Counted from the stretch's first letter, positions 7,317-17,070 are shown. The stretch is 42,252 nucleotides of DNA from an uncultured Oscillospiraceae bacterium (GCA_902492895.1 CABUNG010000025.1:1-42252), one strand, 5' to 3'. Notes: generated by a model not told the origin, from the letters alone. Translations and numbers: made by a program.

Positions 7317-10300
7317 TTACACACAGGACGGCGACGGCTGGTCCTCCTCCGCGGGGACGTCGCTGTCCAGCACGACCTGTTTGAGTTCCCGGCGGCGGAA
7401 AATGTCGTAGAGAACCGGGACGACGAAAAGGGTCAGCAGGGTGGCGTAGGCGAGCCCTACGATGATGACGACGGCCATGGGCTGGAGCAGGTCGGCCCCC
7501 TGGCCGACGGCCAGGGCGGTCGTGAAGAGACCCAGAATCGTCGTCAGGGCGGTCATCAGAATGGGGCGGATCCGGCGGCGGCCGGTTTCGATCAGGGCCG
7601 TGTGCTTATCCATCCCCTCGAGCCGGAGCTGGTTGACCGAATCGACAAAGACGATGCCGTTGTTGACCACCACCCCCGACAGAACGAGGAAGCCGAGCAT
7701 GGCGACGACGCTCAAATCGAAGCCGAACACCCACAGTGCCAGCAGGCCGCCGGTGAAGGCCAGGGGGATGGTGAACATGACGATGAAGGGCGAGAGGAGG
7801 GACTGGAATTGTGCGGCCATGATCGCGTAGATCAGCGCGAGGGCGAGCAGGACCATGAGGAGCAGATCCCGCAGGGTGTTGTTGATGGTTTCGTTTTCCC
7901 CTGTCAGGACGACGCGGTATCCCTCCGGCACGGAATAGGAATCGAGCTTTTTCTGCACGTCCCGGCTGACGAGCCCGATGTTGTGGTCTGCGTCGATTTC
8001 GGCCGTGACCGACAGGGTGCGGACACGGTCGGAATGGCGGATCGCCTGGAGGCTCTCCGCGTCCTCGACCGCGGCGACGTCGCCGAGGGTGAGGCTTTCC
8101 TTGCCCGCGTCGGTGGTTCCGGTCAGGGGGAAAGCGAGAAGATCCGCTTTTTGAAGCTGCCGGTCTTCCGACTGGATCACCACGACCGGCATGCCGCCCG
8201 CGTTGGCCGAGAGGGTGGTGGCGGTGGATTGGGTCTGTAAAGCCTCCGCGATGCTCTGATAGATCTGCGCGACCGTCAGGTTATACGCGGCGGCTTTCTC
8301 CTTGTCGACCGAGATGCGGATTTCGGGGCTGGTTTTTTCCATGCCGTCCGAAATTTCGGAGGTGCCGGGGGTATCCTGAACCAGAGCGGCGATATCCGAG
8401 GCGATCCGCCGCAGGGTGTCGAGATCGTCGCCCGTGATATCGATCTGGAGGCCGGAGCCGGACATGGCGGAGATATCCATGCCGGAGCCCGAGGCGGTGA
8501 CGTCGCATCCCATGCCGGCCGTCGCCTCGACGATCTGCCGGGAAATCTCCTGGCTCGTCGGACGTTTGCCGTCTTGGAGCAGGACGTACATGGTCACTCC
8601 CTGATCGCCGCTCTGCATGGCGCCGACGGTTTTCACCCCGCCGATATCCTGGATTTTTTCGATCATCCGGTCGCTGATGGCCTGCGTATCGGCGGAGGAT
8701 GTCCCGTCCGGCGCGGTCATGGTAACCGAGATCTGGTTGGAATCGGTTTCGGGCATGAAGGCCGTGCCCATCCGGGTGGCGCCGAAGACGCTTACCCCGA
8801 GCAGGACGGCCGCGCCGACGAGTACAGGGGCCTTATGCCGGAGTGTAAAGGACAGGCAGCGGGCATACATATTGACGAACCGGCCGAAGATCCGGTTCGA
8901 GTTTTCCTTGGCGCGCCGGAGCATGAGGGAGGAGAGGGTGGGGACGAGCGTCAGCGCAATGAGGAGGCTCGCCAGCAGGGAATACGCGATGGTAAGCCCC
9001 ATGTCGGTGAAGAGCTGACGGGAAATGCCTTCGGTGAACACCAGGGGCAGGAACACACAGATGGTGGTCAGGGTGGAGGAGGCGATGGCGCCCGCCACCT
9101 GGGCGGCTCCTTTGACGGCGGCATTCGCCGCGGACATCCCCGACGCCCGCAGACGGACGATGTTTTCGATGACGACGATGCTGTTGTCCACCAGCATGCC
9201 GACCCCGAGCGCCAGACCGGCCAGGGAGATGACGTTGAGGGTGACGCCCGAGAAATACATCAGCACCACGGCCAGTACGAGGCTGAGCGGGATGCTGACG
9301 GCCACGATGAAAGTGGGCCGGATGCTGTGGAGGAAGAGGAACAGGATGAGGATGGCGAGCAGGCCGCCCATGAGCAGGTTCTGCATCACCGAGCCGGTCA
9401 CGATGTGGATATACTGCCCCTGATCGTTGAGCGCGGTCAGATGCAGACCGGGTTCAGCCGCTTCCATCTTCTGCATGGTTTCCCGGATGAGATCGGAGAC
9501 CTCGGTCGTGGAGGCGGTGCTCTGTTTCTGCATGGTCAGGAGCACGCCGTCGTTGCCGTTGATTTTCGCGTAGGTTTCCTCCGCGTTGTCGGTCTCGAGG
9601 ATATCGGCCACGTCGGAAAGGCGGATGGTGCCGATGTCCCCGGCCGGGACGGAGAGCAGGGGGAGATTCCGCACGTCCTCCGTACCGCCGAAGAGATCGC
9701 CCACCTTGACCGACACCTGCTGGCCCTCATCGGTCAAAGACCCCGCGGGCATGGAAAAATTGCTTGCCGCGAGCAGGGTGTTGATGGTTTTCATGGTGAG
9801 CAGGCCGCCGACCTCCGCTTTTTCGAGCGCGGCATCCCGGGAGGCTTCAAATTCCAGGCGTCCCTGTTCGAGCGCGGCGGCTTTATCTTCTATCTGCCGC
9901 CGGGCGTCCGCGAGTCCGGTCGCCAGCGCCAGCTTGCCCTGTTCGAGTTTTTGTTCCCCGTCGAGGACCTCGTCGAGCTTCGCGGAAAGAGCGACTTTCT
10001 GGCTGTTTGCCTCGGCGATGCCCGTCTCGGCTTCCGAAATCGCGTCATCGAGCGTTTGAAGCAGCCCGTCGAGCGACTCCCGCAGGCTGTCCGCCGTTCC
10101 GCCGATCCCGGCCAGGATGGCGGCGGCCTGTTCCGGCGTGAGCAGGCCGAGCGCCTGCGCCTGCTGGAGAATGTCCGTCAGAGAGGCGGCGAGGTCCGTG
10201 CCGTTCTGATGCAGACCGCCGATCAGATCCTGCAGCTTCTGACGCAGGGCGGTCAGCTGGGATTTGGTGGTCTCCGCCGTTTGTAAGGCGCTGTTCAGCG

Positions 10301-11075
10301 CCGCGATTCCCTGCTGCAGCTGATTCTTGCCCTTTTCGAGTTCCAGCCCGGTCTGTGTCACTTCTTCGGTTTTGGCGGCGCTTTCCTCTTCAAAAGCTTT
10401 CCGCGCCTGTTCGAGCGCGGCTTCGCCTTCCCGCAGCTGCTCTTGCGCCTCGGCGAGCTTGCTGTCCACCGCGGCGAGAATGCGGTCGTTGAGGGCGTCG
10501 ATCTTCTGCTGGCTGAGGGACACCTTCAGCTGTTTTTCGATCAGGCCCATCGCCTCGACCGACGCCACCCCGTTCAGACGTTCAAACGCGGGGACGATGG
10601 CATCCGATACGGTGGGGGTGATGTCTTTGGCCGTTTTGCCGTCGATATCCACGCTTGCGATCATAACGGGGAGCATGTCGGGGTTGATCTGCATGAGAAT
10701 CGGGGTGCCGACGGCCTCCTCCATCCCCGCGGTGGCGGCGCCGAGCTTGTTGTTCATATCGATGATGACCCGGTCCATGTTGGTGCCGTATTCGAACTCG
10801 AAGATCACCATGCTGGTGTTTTCCTGGGAGATGCTGGTCACTTTATGTACGCCGCTGACCGTGGACAGGGAGCTTTCGAGCGGCTTGGTCACCCCGGTTT
10901 CCACTTTCTCCGGGCTGGCTCCGATATAGGTGGTGACCACGACCACATAGGGCAGGTCCATTTCCGGGAGCAGGTCGGTGCGCATCTTGGTGAAGGAGAT
11001 GACCCCGAGAAGCACCACCATCAGGGCGGCCAGGACGATCGTCAGGGGCTTTTTGACACTGAATTTCGAGAGCAT
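7317..11075 (-). CDS. RND-superfamily efflux permease with a large coiled-coil insertion
   Basis: 1252 residues, about 200 longer than AcrB-type permeases. It is an inner-membrane, proton-driven exporter of the HAE family. TM1 is near residues 12-30. The first porter region (GASPEKVETGVTKPLE) is followed from about residue 212 to 428 by a glutamate/glutamine/leucine-rich, coiled-coil insertion. TM2-6 begin near 563 with ILILFLFLHSIRPTF; TM4 carries GMLVDNSIVVIENI, the aspartate of the proton relay. The second half repeats the pattern (NNGIVFVDSVNQLR, GRRRIRPILMTALTT). The ATG at 11075 has GAGG seven bases upstream. No membrane-fusion protein or outer-membrane channel gene is near, consistent with a monoderm cell; the insertion might replace adaptor function (inference). 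The substrate is unknown. It has its own promoter and is followed by the GNAT gene. Confidence 0.93.
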   Translation of the reverse strand: MLSKFSVKKPLTIVLAALMVVLLGVISFTKMRTDLLPEMDLPYVVVVTTYIGASPEKVETGVTKPLESSLSTVSGVHKVTSISQENTSMVIFEFEYGTNMDRVIIDMNNKLGAATAGMEEAVGTPILMQINPDMLPVMIASVDIDGKTAKDITPTVSDAIVPAFERLNGVASVEAMGLIEKQLKVSLSQQKIDALNDRILAAVDSKLAEAQEQLREGEAALEQARKAFEEESAAKTEEVTQTGLELEKGKNQLQQGIAALNSALQTAETTKSQLTALRQKLQDLIGGLHQNGTDLAASLTDILQQAQALGLLTPEQAAAILAGIGGTADSLRESLDGLLQTLDDAISEAETGIAEANSQKVALSAKLDEVLDGEQKLEQGKLALATGLADARRQIEDKAAALEQGRLEFEASRDAALEKAEVGGLLTMKTINTLLAASNFSMPAGSLTDEGQQVSVKVGDLFGGTEDVRNLPLLSVPAGDIGTIRLSDVADILETDNAEETYAKINGNDGVLLTMQKQSTASTTEVSDLIRETMQKMEAAEPGLHLTALNDQGQYIHIVTGSVMQNLLMGGLLAILILFLFLHSIRPTFIVAVSIPLSLVLAVVLMYFSGVTLNVISLAGLALGVGMLVDNSIVVIENIVRLRASGMSAANAAVKGAAQVAGAIASSTLTTICVFLPLVFTEGISRQLFTDMGLTIAYSLLASLLIALTLVPTLSSLMLRRAKENSNRIFGRFVNMYARCLSFTLRHKAPVLVGAAVLLGVSVFGATRMGTAFMPETDSNQISVTMTAPDGTSSADTQAISDRMIEKIQDIGGVKTVGAMQSGDQGVTMYVLLQDGKRPTSQEISRQIVEATAGMGCDVTASGSGMDISAMSGSGLQIDITGDDLDTLRRIASDIAALVQDTPGTSEISDGMEKTSPEIRISVDKEKAAAYNLTVAQIYQSIAEALQTQSTATTLSANAGGMPVVVIQSEDRQLQKADLLAFPLTGTTDAGKESLTLGDVAAVEDAESLQAIRHSDRVRTLSVTAEIDADHNIGLVSRDVQKKLDSYSVPEGYRVVLTGENETINNTLRDLLLMVLLALALIYAIMAAQFQSLLSPFIVMFTIPLAFTGGLLALWVFGFDLSVVAMLGFLVLSGVVVNNGIVFVDSVNQLRLEGMDKHTALIETGRRRIRPILMTALTTILGLFTTALAVGQGADLLQPMAVVIIVGLAYATLLTLFVVPVLYDIFRRRELKQVVLDSDVPAEEDQPSPSCV

Positions 11076-11444
11076 GCTGCAACCTCGTTCCTTAGAAAAT
11101 TGAGAGTTGGATGGCGGCCGGATACCCGGGAGCCGCATCCTTGCCGGTCCAGGCGTCTGCCGGTTTTCAAACGGCGGCCGCCCGCAGGGCTGCGGAGCCT
11201 GAACAGTCCTATATGTATGTTCATTTTTGCAGTTTACCCCCTCTTTTTTGCAAAGTCAAGAAAGAAAGTGTAAACATTTCCCGGTATTTCCCGCCGATTT
11301 TTTCCAGTGCTGAAGGTGCAGCACGCCTGACCGGGGACCACTTGAAAAGTACCGGCGGCCGACCCTCATACCCGTTGCGCCAAGGAACCGCCGCGGTCAA
11401 CGCTTACGGGATGTCCGGGGAGGGCCGGGAGGCCCGGCACCATG
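11076..11444. other. Intergenic region upstream of the RND permease
   Basis: It holds the permease ribosome binding site, a leader of about 150 bases and the promoter at 11231-11259. Between 11260 and 11444 I see no gene or clear signal before the ldh terminator. Confidence 0.6.
11231..11259 (-). promoter_or_regulatory. Promoter of the RND-GNAT operon
   Basis: On the minus strand, TTGACT (11259-11254), a 17-base spacer and TAAACT (11236-11231). The leader before the permease start is about 150 bases. No clear regulator site is visible. Confidence 0.72.
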
Positions 11445-11479
11445 AAAAACGCCCCCATCCACAAAAGCGGATGGGGGCG
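11445..11479 (-). terminator. Terminator of ldh
   Basis: On the minus strand CGCCCCCATCC pairs with GGATGGGGGCG around a seven-base loop, followed by TTTTT. It lies about ten bases after the ldh stop codon. Confidence 0.9.
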
Positions 11480-11488
11480 GGGCGCGCA

Positions 11489-12439
11489 TTACAGTCCCAA
11501 TTCTCCGTAAACCTGCCGCAGCGTTTCACAGGACCGGTGAAATTTCGCGGTTTCTTCTTCGTTCAAGGACAAAGACAACACCCGCTGGACGCCGTTCCGG
11601 CCGACGATGCAGGGGACGCCGGCAAAGACGTCGCTTTCCCCGTATTCGCCCCGCAGCATGGCGGAGACGGTCAATACGCTGCTTTCGTTGCCGAAAATGG
11701 CCCGGGTGATCCGGACTAGGGCCATGCCGATGCCGTAATAGGTGGCGCTTTTGGCCTCAATGATCTTTTGGGCGGCTCCCCGGACCTCTTCGCTGATCTT
11801 TTCCATGTCCTCCACTTGGCAGCGCCCGCCCGAATCCCGGCAGATGTCGAGAATCGGCTTGGTGGCGAGCATGGCCTGGGACCAGGGCACAAACTCGCTG
11901 TCCCCGTGCTCCCCCATGACGTAGGCGTGCATGTTCCGGGGATCGACCGCAAAATACTCCCCGAGCAGATACCGCAGCCGGGCGGTATCGAGGGCGGTGC
12001 CGCTGCCGAGCACCCGCCGGGGATTGAATCCCGACAGAGCGCAGGTGATACGGGTCATAATGTCCACCGGGTTGGTGGCCACCAGGAAAATGCCATTGAA
12101 TCCCGACTCCGTCACGGGTCCGACGATGGAACGGAACACGCGGGTGTTCCGCTGGAGCAAATCCAGGCGGGATTCTCCCGGCTTTTGGGCGACACCCGCA
12201 CAGATAACGACGATATCGGCGTTTTCACAGTCCGGATAATCGCCGGCGGAGATTTTCATGTGGGAGGCAGAGAAGGCCAGGCCGTGGTTTAAATCCATGG
12301 CCTCGCCCTGCGCCCGTTCTTTGTTCAGGTCGATGAGGACGAGTTCGTCGCAGGCGTTCTGGTTGAGCAGGGCATACGCGTAGCTCATGCCCACCATGCC
12401 GGTCCCCACCAGCACCACTTTGCGGTTGTCTTTTGTCAT
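11489..12439 (-). CDS. ldh: L-lactate dehydrogenase
   Basis: 316 residues. It reduces pyruvate to L-lactate with NADH in the cytoplasm, one of two NADH-consuming fermentation enzymes in the window. Seen: NAD-binding VGTGMVG (residues 11-17) with the adenine-ribose aspartate in LVLIDLNK (37), ATNPVDIMT near 121-129, LGSGTALDTARLR (144-156) with the catalytic aspartate and substrate arginine, and the catalytic histidine at 178 in GEHGDSE. GVAQKPGESRLDLL, the mobile loop with glutamine at the specificity position, supports lactate and not malate dehydrogenase. AGGGGGA lies upstream of ATG 12439. The gap to the upstream GGDEF-EAL gene is only 72 bases, with no terminator; a TATACT at 12478-12483 could be a -10 box, but no good -35 is seen, so readthrough is possible. 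No Rex-type site is visible here, unlike adhE. Confidence 0.96.
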   Translation of the reverse strand: MTKDNRKVVLVGTGMVGMSYAYALLNQNACDELVLIDLNKERAQGEAMDLNHGLAFSASHMKISAGDYPDCENADIVVICAGVAQKPGESRLDLLQRNTRVFRSIVGPVTESGFNGIFLVATNPVDIMTRITCALSGFNPRRVLGSGTALDTARLRYLLGEYFAVDPRNMHAYVMGEHGDSEFVPWSQAMLATKPILDICRDSGGRCQVEDMEKISEEVRGAAQKIIEAKSATYYGIGMALVRITRAIFGNESSVLTVSAMLRGEYGESDVFAGVPCIVGRNGVQRVLSLSLNEEETAKFHRSCETLRQVYGELGL

Positions 12440-12511
12440 GTGCGGTTCCCCCTTGATTGGCGTCTCGCGATCGCCTTAGTATACGCACCGAGGCGGAGGG
12501 TTATGCGGACG

Positions 12512-15511
12512 TCAGGTCCGGTTTTCAGCCATTTCCCGGATGGTCTCCTTCAGAGAATCCGGCAGAACAGCCGATTCAAACGCAGGGCGGCCCAAATAGA
12601 AACCCTGGAGATAATCCACGCCGTTTTCGATCAGGACCCGCATCTCTTCCTTGGTTTCGACTCCTTCAGCGATGACGCGGATGCCCCGGTCACGGGAAAA
12701 GGACACCAAATTCTGCAGCAGTTTGAGACGGTTCGGATCGGTGTCGATATGGCGGATGATGGTCATGTCCAGTTTGACGTATTGCAGCGGCGTATCCACG
12801 AGAGTGGCCTCGCCGTTGTAGCCCATGCCGAAATCGTCGAGCGCGAGCTGGGCGTTCCACCGGGCGACGAGGCGGAGCTTCTGCTGCATGACGTCGCTGT
12901 CCGGTTTTTCTTCCTCCGTCAGCTCCACGACCAGGCGTTCGAGAAGCGGCCCGTACAGGCGTTCGATTTCCCGGATGTCGGGTTCGGAGAGAATCTGGCT
13001 GGCGATGGAGTTGATGAACAGACGGCAGTTGGATTTGGAGAATTCGAGTTTTGTGAAGCAGGCGAGCGCCTGAAACCAGGTCAGCCGTTCGATCTGGGGC
13101 AGCATGGACTGGGAACGGGCGAGGGCGAGAAGCTGAGCCGGGGTGTTGATGGGGCCGCTGTCGGGGCGCATGAGCGCCTCATACGCGAACACCTCGCCCG
13201 TTTTCGCGTCGACGATGGGCTGGAACTGATAATGGAGCAGAGAGTGCTCGATGATGGTGTTGAGGGTTTCCTTGCACTGGAGCAGATACCGTTCTTTATC
13301 ATAGGAGGCTTGATCGAATTCCTGGATCTGTCCTTTGTGGGTGCGCTTGACTTTGTACATAGCGAAATCCGCGTACCGGATCAGCTCTTCGTAGGAATCG
13401 GAATCGTCCGGATACCAGGCCAGACCTCCGGACGCGCGGACATGGACGCTTTCCTGACCCGGCAGGAACACCACGGTGTCGAGCAGGCGGCGGTGCAGGC
13501 TTCGCACGACGTTCCGGATCTCGTCTTTGGAATCGCCGCCATATAGAAAGACGAAAAATTCGTCCCCCGACATGCGGGCAACCACCGCACGCGGTCCCGC
13601 CCCGGCGAAGAGGGCATCGGCCGCACAGCGGATGTATTCGTCGCCATAGTCATGCCCGTACGTGTCGTTGATATATTTGAGATTGTCGAGGTCCACCATG
13701 AGCAGGGCGCCGGTTTTGAGAAGGCTGGGAGAGCGGAAAAGGCTCTGCATGGCGCTGTGGAAAGCCCGGCGGTTGTAGATATTCGTCAGCAGGTCATAGT
13801 CGCGGTCGTGTTCGATCTTCCGTTTTTCCGTCATTTCGGCGGTGATATCGATGATGACGCCGAGATCCCGTTCCGCCCCTTCCACCACCTTGAGGCGGAT
13901 CCAGCGGGCCGAAGAGCCCGCGACGATCCGGTATACATACGTGCCGTTATGGGGATCGGCTTCTTCCAAATGATCCCGGATGGAATAAAAGAGCTTGGCG
14001 AACACGGAGGTCGGAACGCTGCGGGCGTCTTCCTCCGGGTAGGGGATCGCCAGAACGTCGAAGAAGTGGTCCGTCAGATAGACGGTTCCTTTCGCATGCT
14101 CGTTTTCGAAAGCCCCCACGTTTACACCGGCCAGTTCCAGTATTTTTGAGAGCCTGGAGGCGGAGTCCGCGACCTTTCGGCTGAGAAGCTCGACCGCATC
14201 GGTCAGTTCGTCGATTTCCGTGATGCCCAGGTGCCGCAGCTGGATGACTTGATTGGGATCGCTTTCCCGCAGCTTCTGAGCCAGGACGGCAACCGGTTTG
14301 GTGATGATTTTGGCCGCGAGGAAAATGCTGGCGATGCCGAGCAGGAGCGAAACGAGGAGGGAAAGCAGGATGATCCGCTGCATCTTCATCGAGGCGGCGA
14401 GCAGGTCCCGCTGGGAGACAAGCCCTGTCAGTTCCCACCGATCGCTTTCAAACGGCGTATGGGTGTTATAGAGCTTGAGGGCGGCCGTATATCCGTCCAT
14501 GGCCGTGTCGCTTTCGGGGCTGGCGATCGTATAGGCGGACGCATACGCGCGGCTTTTGGAGAAGGTCACGGTATCGCTCTGAGGCAGCTGCTTTAAAAGA
14601 GATCCGCTTTCGGCGGCGACATCGACGGAATAGGTTCCGGATTCAGCCGGCTGCATGGTATTAACCGCAAGCAGATAACTGCCGCGGTTATCCGCCTGCA
14701 ATTCGTCCGCAGGCATCCACTTTTGCAGATACTCGATCGAAATCTCCACCCCCAGCACGCCGATGGGAGCACCCTTATACAGCAGGGGGAGGGAGTAGGT
14801 GATGACCTGGGTGGAATCGTTCTCATTTTGCCGGCCGTTGAGATAAAAAGGCCGGCTCCAATAGCCGAGATCGGCGGCAGCGAGTTCCGCATGGCTGCGG
14901 GCGGCGAGAAAGGGCTTGTAATAGTAATCCGAAGGCAGGGAATCGTCTGTCCGGTTCAGGGTGAACGAGGGCTGCCAGAGCGTGTCCATGGGAATGCGGA
15001 GGTATTTGGTGACCGAGGAAGGGCCGCGCACGACCAGCAGGTCGGAATTGTCGCCGGGATTCGAGCTGGGATCGGCATCCCGGACATAGAGACCGGCTTT
15101 TTTGTCCGTGGTGCCGGATCCGTCAAAAACGAGGAACGCGCCCGTGACCGAATTGGTCCGGAGCATATTGAGCAGGGGCGTGGAAAGCTCGCGGAGCAGG
15201 GTGTTGGTGATATCGCCGTTGACGTCGAGGGACGCGGGGCCGGTTCCGTTTTCCGTCAGGAGCGTTTCCGTCCGGTCCAGGATGGTCTGCATGGGGCCGT
15301 GTACGTTGGACCAGCGCTGGATCATTTCGTTTTCCAGATCGTTTTTCCGGCTGATCACCTTTTCACTGAGGATATCGTAGGCGTTCGATTTGAGCTGCGA
15401 CATCGTTCCGCCGAATAAAATGACACTGTAAATCAGCCCGGCCTGCACCAGCATGGCCAGCAGCAGCGGAATCAAAATTTTGATTAAAATGGTGTGCCGG
15501 CGAGTGGCCAT
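12512..15511 (-). CDS. Membrane c-di-GMP enzyme: dCACHE-HAMP-PAS-GGDEF-EAL
   Basis: 999 residues. Order of parts: TM1 (~10-32); a large extracytoplasmic domain of dCACHE size (~35-380); TM2 (~383-405, ILLSLLVSLLLGIASIFLAA); HAMP-like linker; a PAS-like domain (~465-565); GGDEF (~570-735); EAL (~745-985). The diguanylate cyclase signature reads ARMSGDEFFVFL, that is SGDEF, a form seen in active cyclases. I see no RxxD inhibitory site five residues upstream. The EAL domain has the expected residues: YEALMRP, FINS, VVELTEEE, DDFGMGY, YVKLDM, EGVET and LQGFYLG, so phosphodiesterase activity is likely. It lies 89 bases downstream of an orphan solute-binding lipoprotein gene, apparently in one transcript. 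Which activity dominates cannot be read from sequence. Confidence 0.93.
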   Translation of the reverse strand: MATRRHTILIKILIPLLLAMLVQAGLIYSVILFGGTMSQLKSNAYDILSEKVISRKNDLENEMIQRWSNVHGPMQTILDRTETLLTENGTGPASLDVNGDITNTLLRELSTPLLNMLRTNSVTGAFLVFDGSGTTDKKAGLYVRDADPSSNPGDNSDLLVVRGPSSVTKYLRIPMDTLWQPSFTLNRTDDSLPSDYYYKPFLAARSHAELAAADLGYWSRPFYLNGRQNENDSTQVITYSLPLLYKGAPIGVLGVEISIEYLQKWMPADELQADNRGSYLLAVNTMQPAESGTYSVDVAAESGSLLKQLPQSDTVTFSKSRAYASAYTIASPESDTAMDGYTAALKLYNTHTPFESDRWELTGLVSQRDLLAASMKMQRIILLSLLVSLLLGIASIFLAAKIITKPVAVLAQKLRESDPNQVIQLRHLGITEIDELTDAVELLSRKVADSASRLSKILELAGVNVGAFENEHAKGTVYLTDHFFDVLAIPYPEEDARSVPTSVFAKLFYSIRDHLEEADPHNGTYVYRIVAGSSARWIRLKVVEGAERDLGVIIDITAEMTEKRKIEHDRDYDLLTNIYNRRAFHSAMQSLFRSPSLLKTGALLMVDLDNLKYINDTYGHDYGDEYIRCAADALFAGAGPRAVVARMSGDEFFVFLYGGDSKDEIRNVVRSLHRRLLDTVVFLPGQESVHVRASGGLAWYPDDSDSYEELIRYADFAMYKVKRTHKGQIQEFDQASYDKERYLLQCKETLNTIIEHSLLHYQFQPIVDAKTGEVFAYEALMRPDSGPINTPAQLLALARSQSMLPQIERLTWFQALACFTKLEFSKSNCRLFINSIASQILSEPDIREIERLYGPLLERLVVELTEEEKPDSDVMQQKLRLVARWNAQLALDDFGMGYNGEATLVDTPLQYVKLDMTIIRHIDTDPNRLKLLQNLVSFSRDRGIRVIAEGVETKEEMRVLIENGVDYLQGFYLGRPAFESAVLPDSLKETIREMAENRT

Positions 15512-15600
15512 GATGTCACTTCCTGCCCTTCACTCCTAAGTACGGCAACCGTGCATACAGCGGTTTATGCGCAGGACATGCCGCCGGCCGGATTATTCCG

Positions 15601-17070
15601 TTATTGAACGGCGTCATTCAGCGCCTGCTTCAGCGAGGCGAACCAGGTGGTGAAGTTTTCGTCTGTATCGTACAGCGCCATGGCCTCGGAACGGCTCAAG
15701 CCGGCGGCGATTTTCTCCTGAATGGCGGTGCGGTCGTCGGCCGCCTTGCGGCTCATGGAGGTTTCCAGCACATCGCGCGCCGCGGTACCCCCGGTAAAGG
15801 CCTTGTTGGTGTAAAGCTCGGCATGACCCACGGTATCGACGGCCACCCGCAGGGACGCCCTCAGATTTTCGGTCACGTCTTTTTCATTCAGTTCGGACAG
15901 CGCCGCATCGAGCTTGGCGACGTCGTTGGCGTCCTTTTTGACCGGCAGATAGCCCGACAGGCTGGAGAAACGCAGATTGCGTTCAGCCTCGGTAAACCAT
16001 TTCAGAAAGACCACGCTGGCGTATTCCTTTTGCGGGGTGGAGGTGGTGACTACCATGCCGGCCCCCTGCTGGACGGCGTAATTCTCCCCGTCCGCGAAAA
16101 CGGGAGCGGGCAGAACCAGCGTTTCAATCGGATAGCTGTCGGCGTCGTTCCGGTTGACCGCTGTGGGGAAATAGGTGGCGGAGGTGGAGGACCCGACCAG
16201 CGCGATCAGGTCGCCGATTTTGGCGTCGTCCGAACGGAATTTGCCGTTGGCCGTGTAATAGCCGTGGATATACGGCACATAGTAATTGTCCCACAGTTTA
16301 CGGAAAACCGCCTCGTCGAGCTGAAAGGATACCTGATTGTCCGCAACCGAAAAAATTTCACAGCCGAGCTGTTTGGCTCCGATGATGAAATAGTTCGCCA
16401 TAGCATCCCGGCCGAAGAAGGCCTTGCCGTCGTCCGGAACTTCGGGGGTGAGGGAATCGGTCCAGTCGTAATACGCCTTTGCCGTCTGCGCGAGTCCTTC
16501 CATTGTCGAAAGAGCGTCCAGGGAGGCCCCGGTCGCGGAGGCGAACGCATCCCAGTCGGTCTTATTGAGCATGAAAATCTCGGTGGATTTTGCCGTGGGG
16601 AAAATTTTGAGTTTGCCGTCGGAGGTCAGGCGGCCTTCCTCCATATAAGAGGGGATATAGGCGTCGATCTCCTCTTGTGTCAGATACTGCCCGAGGTCGG
16701 CCACCAGGCCGAGGGCGTCGATTTGATAGGCCGTGTCGGCGTATGCGGCGAAAATATTCGGCACGGGATCGGTTCCGACCTTGTTCTGAGCGGAGTCGAT
16801 GATGGCCTCGGTCAGTTTGGAAACGCTTCCTTGGTTGACCCCCTCGACAATGATCCCTTTTTCGCGGCCGACCGATTCGTTGAATTCCGCAATCAGCTGG
16901 TCAAAAGCGGTTTTCTGCGCGCCGTTATAGTAATGCCAGATATTGATGGTAACGGGGTTTTTGGGATCGAGGGAAACTGGCTCTTTCTTGTCGGAGCAGC
17001 CTGCGCCGAGCGCCAGAAGCAATGCTCCGGCGAGAACAGCCCCTCCCATTTTTTTCAGCCGACCAATCAT
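15601..17070 (-). CDS. Extracellular solute-binding lipoprotein, sugar-type (orphan)
   Basis: 489 residues. A lipoprotein signal peptide ends in LALGAGC with the lipid-modified cysteine at 25. The mature protein resembles family 1 ABC-type binding proteins: VTINIWHYYNGAQKTAFDQLIAEFNE at its start, NIFAAYADTAYQIDALGLVADL, and the C-terminal part with AGMVVTTSTPQKEYASVVFLKWFTE and LSGYLPVKKD. These proteins bind mono- or oligosaccharides outside the membrane. No permease or ATPase gene is near. Instead it is followed by a c-di-GMP receptor enzyme with a big extracytoplasmic sensor domain, so it may pass ligand occupancy to that receptor (inference). A consensus-like promoter lies about 95 bases upstream. 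The ribosome binding site is modest (GGAAAGG). Confidence 0.92.
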   Translation of the reverse strand: MIGRLKKMGGAVLAGALLLALGAGCSDKKEPVSLDPKNPVTINIWHYYNGAQKTAFDQLIAEFNESVGREKGIIVEGVNQGSVSKLTEAIIDSAQNKVGTDPVPNIFAAYADTAYQIDALGLVADLGQYLTQEEIDAYIPSYMEEGRLTSDGKLKIFPTAKSTEIFMLNKTDWDAFASATGASLDALSTMEGLAQTAKAYYDWTDSLTPEVPDDGKAFFGRDAMANYFIIGAKQLGCEIFSVADNQVSFQLDEAVFRKLWDNYYVPYIHGYYTANGKFRSDDAKIGDLIALVGSSTSATYFPTAVNRNDADSYPIETLVLPAPVFADGENYAVQQGAGMVVTTSTPQKEYASVVFLKWFTEAERNLRFSSLSGYLPVKKDANDVAKLDAALSELNEKDVTENLRASLRVAVDTVGHAELYTNKAFTGGTAARDVLETSMSRKAADDRTAIQEKIAAGLSRSEAMALYDTDENFTTWFASLKQALNDAVQ

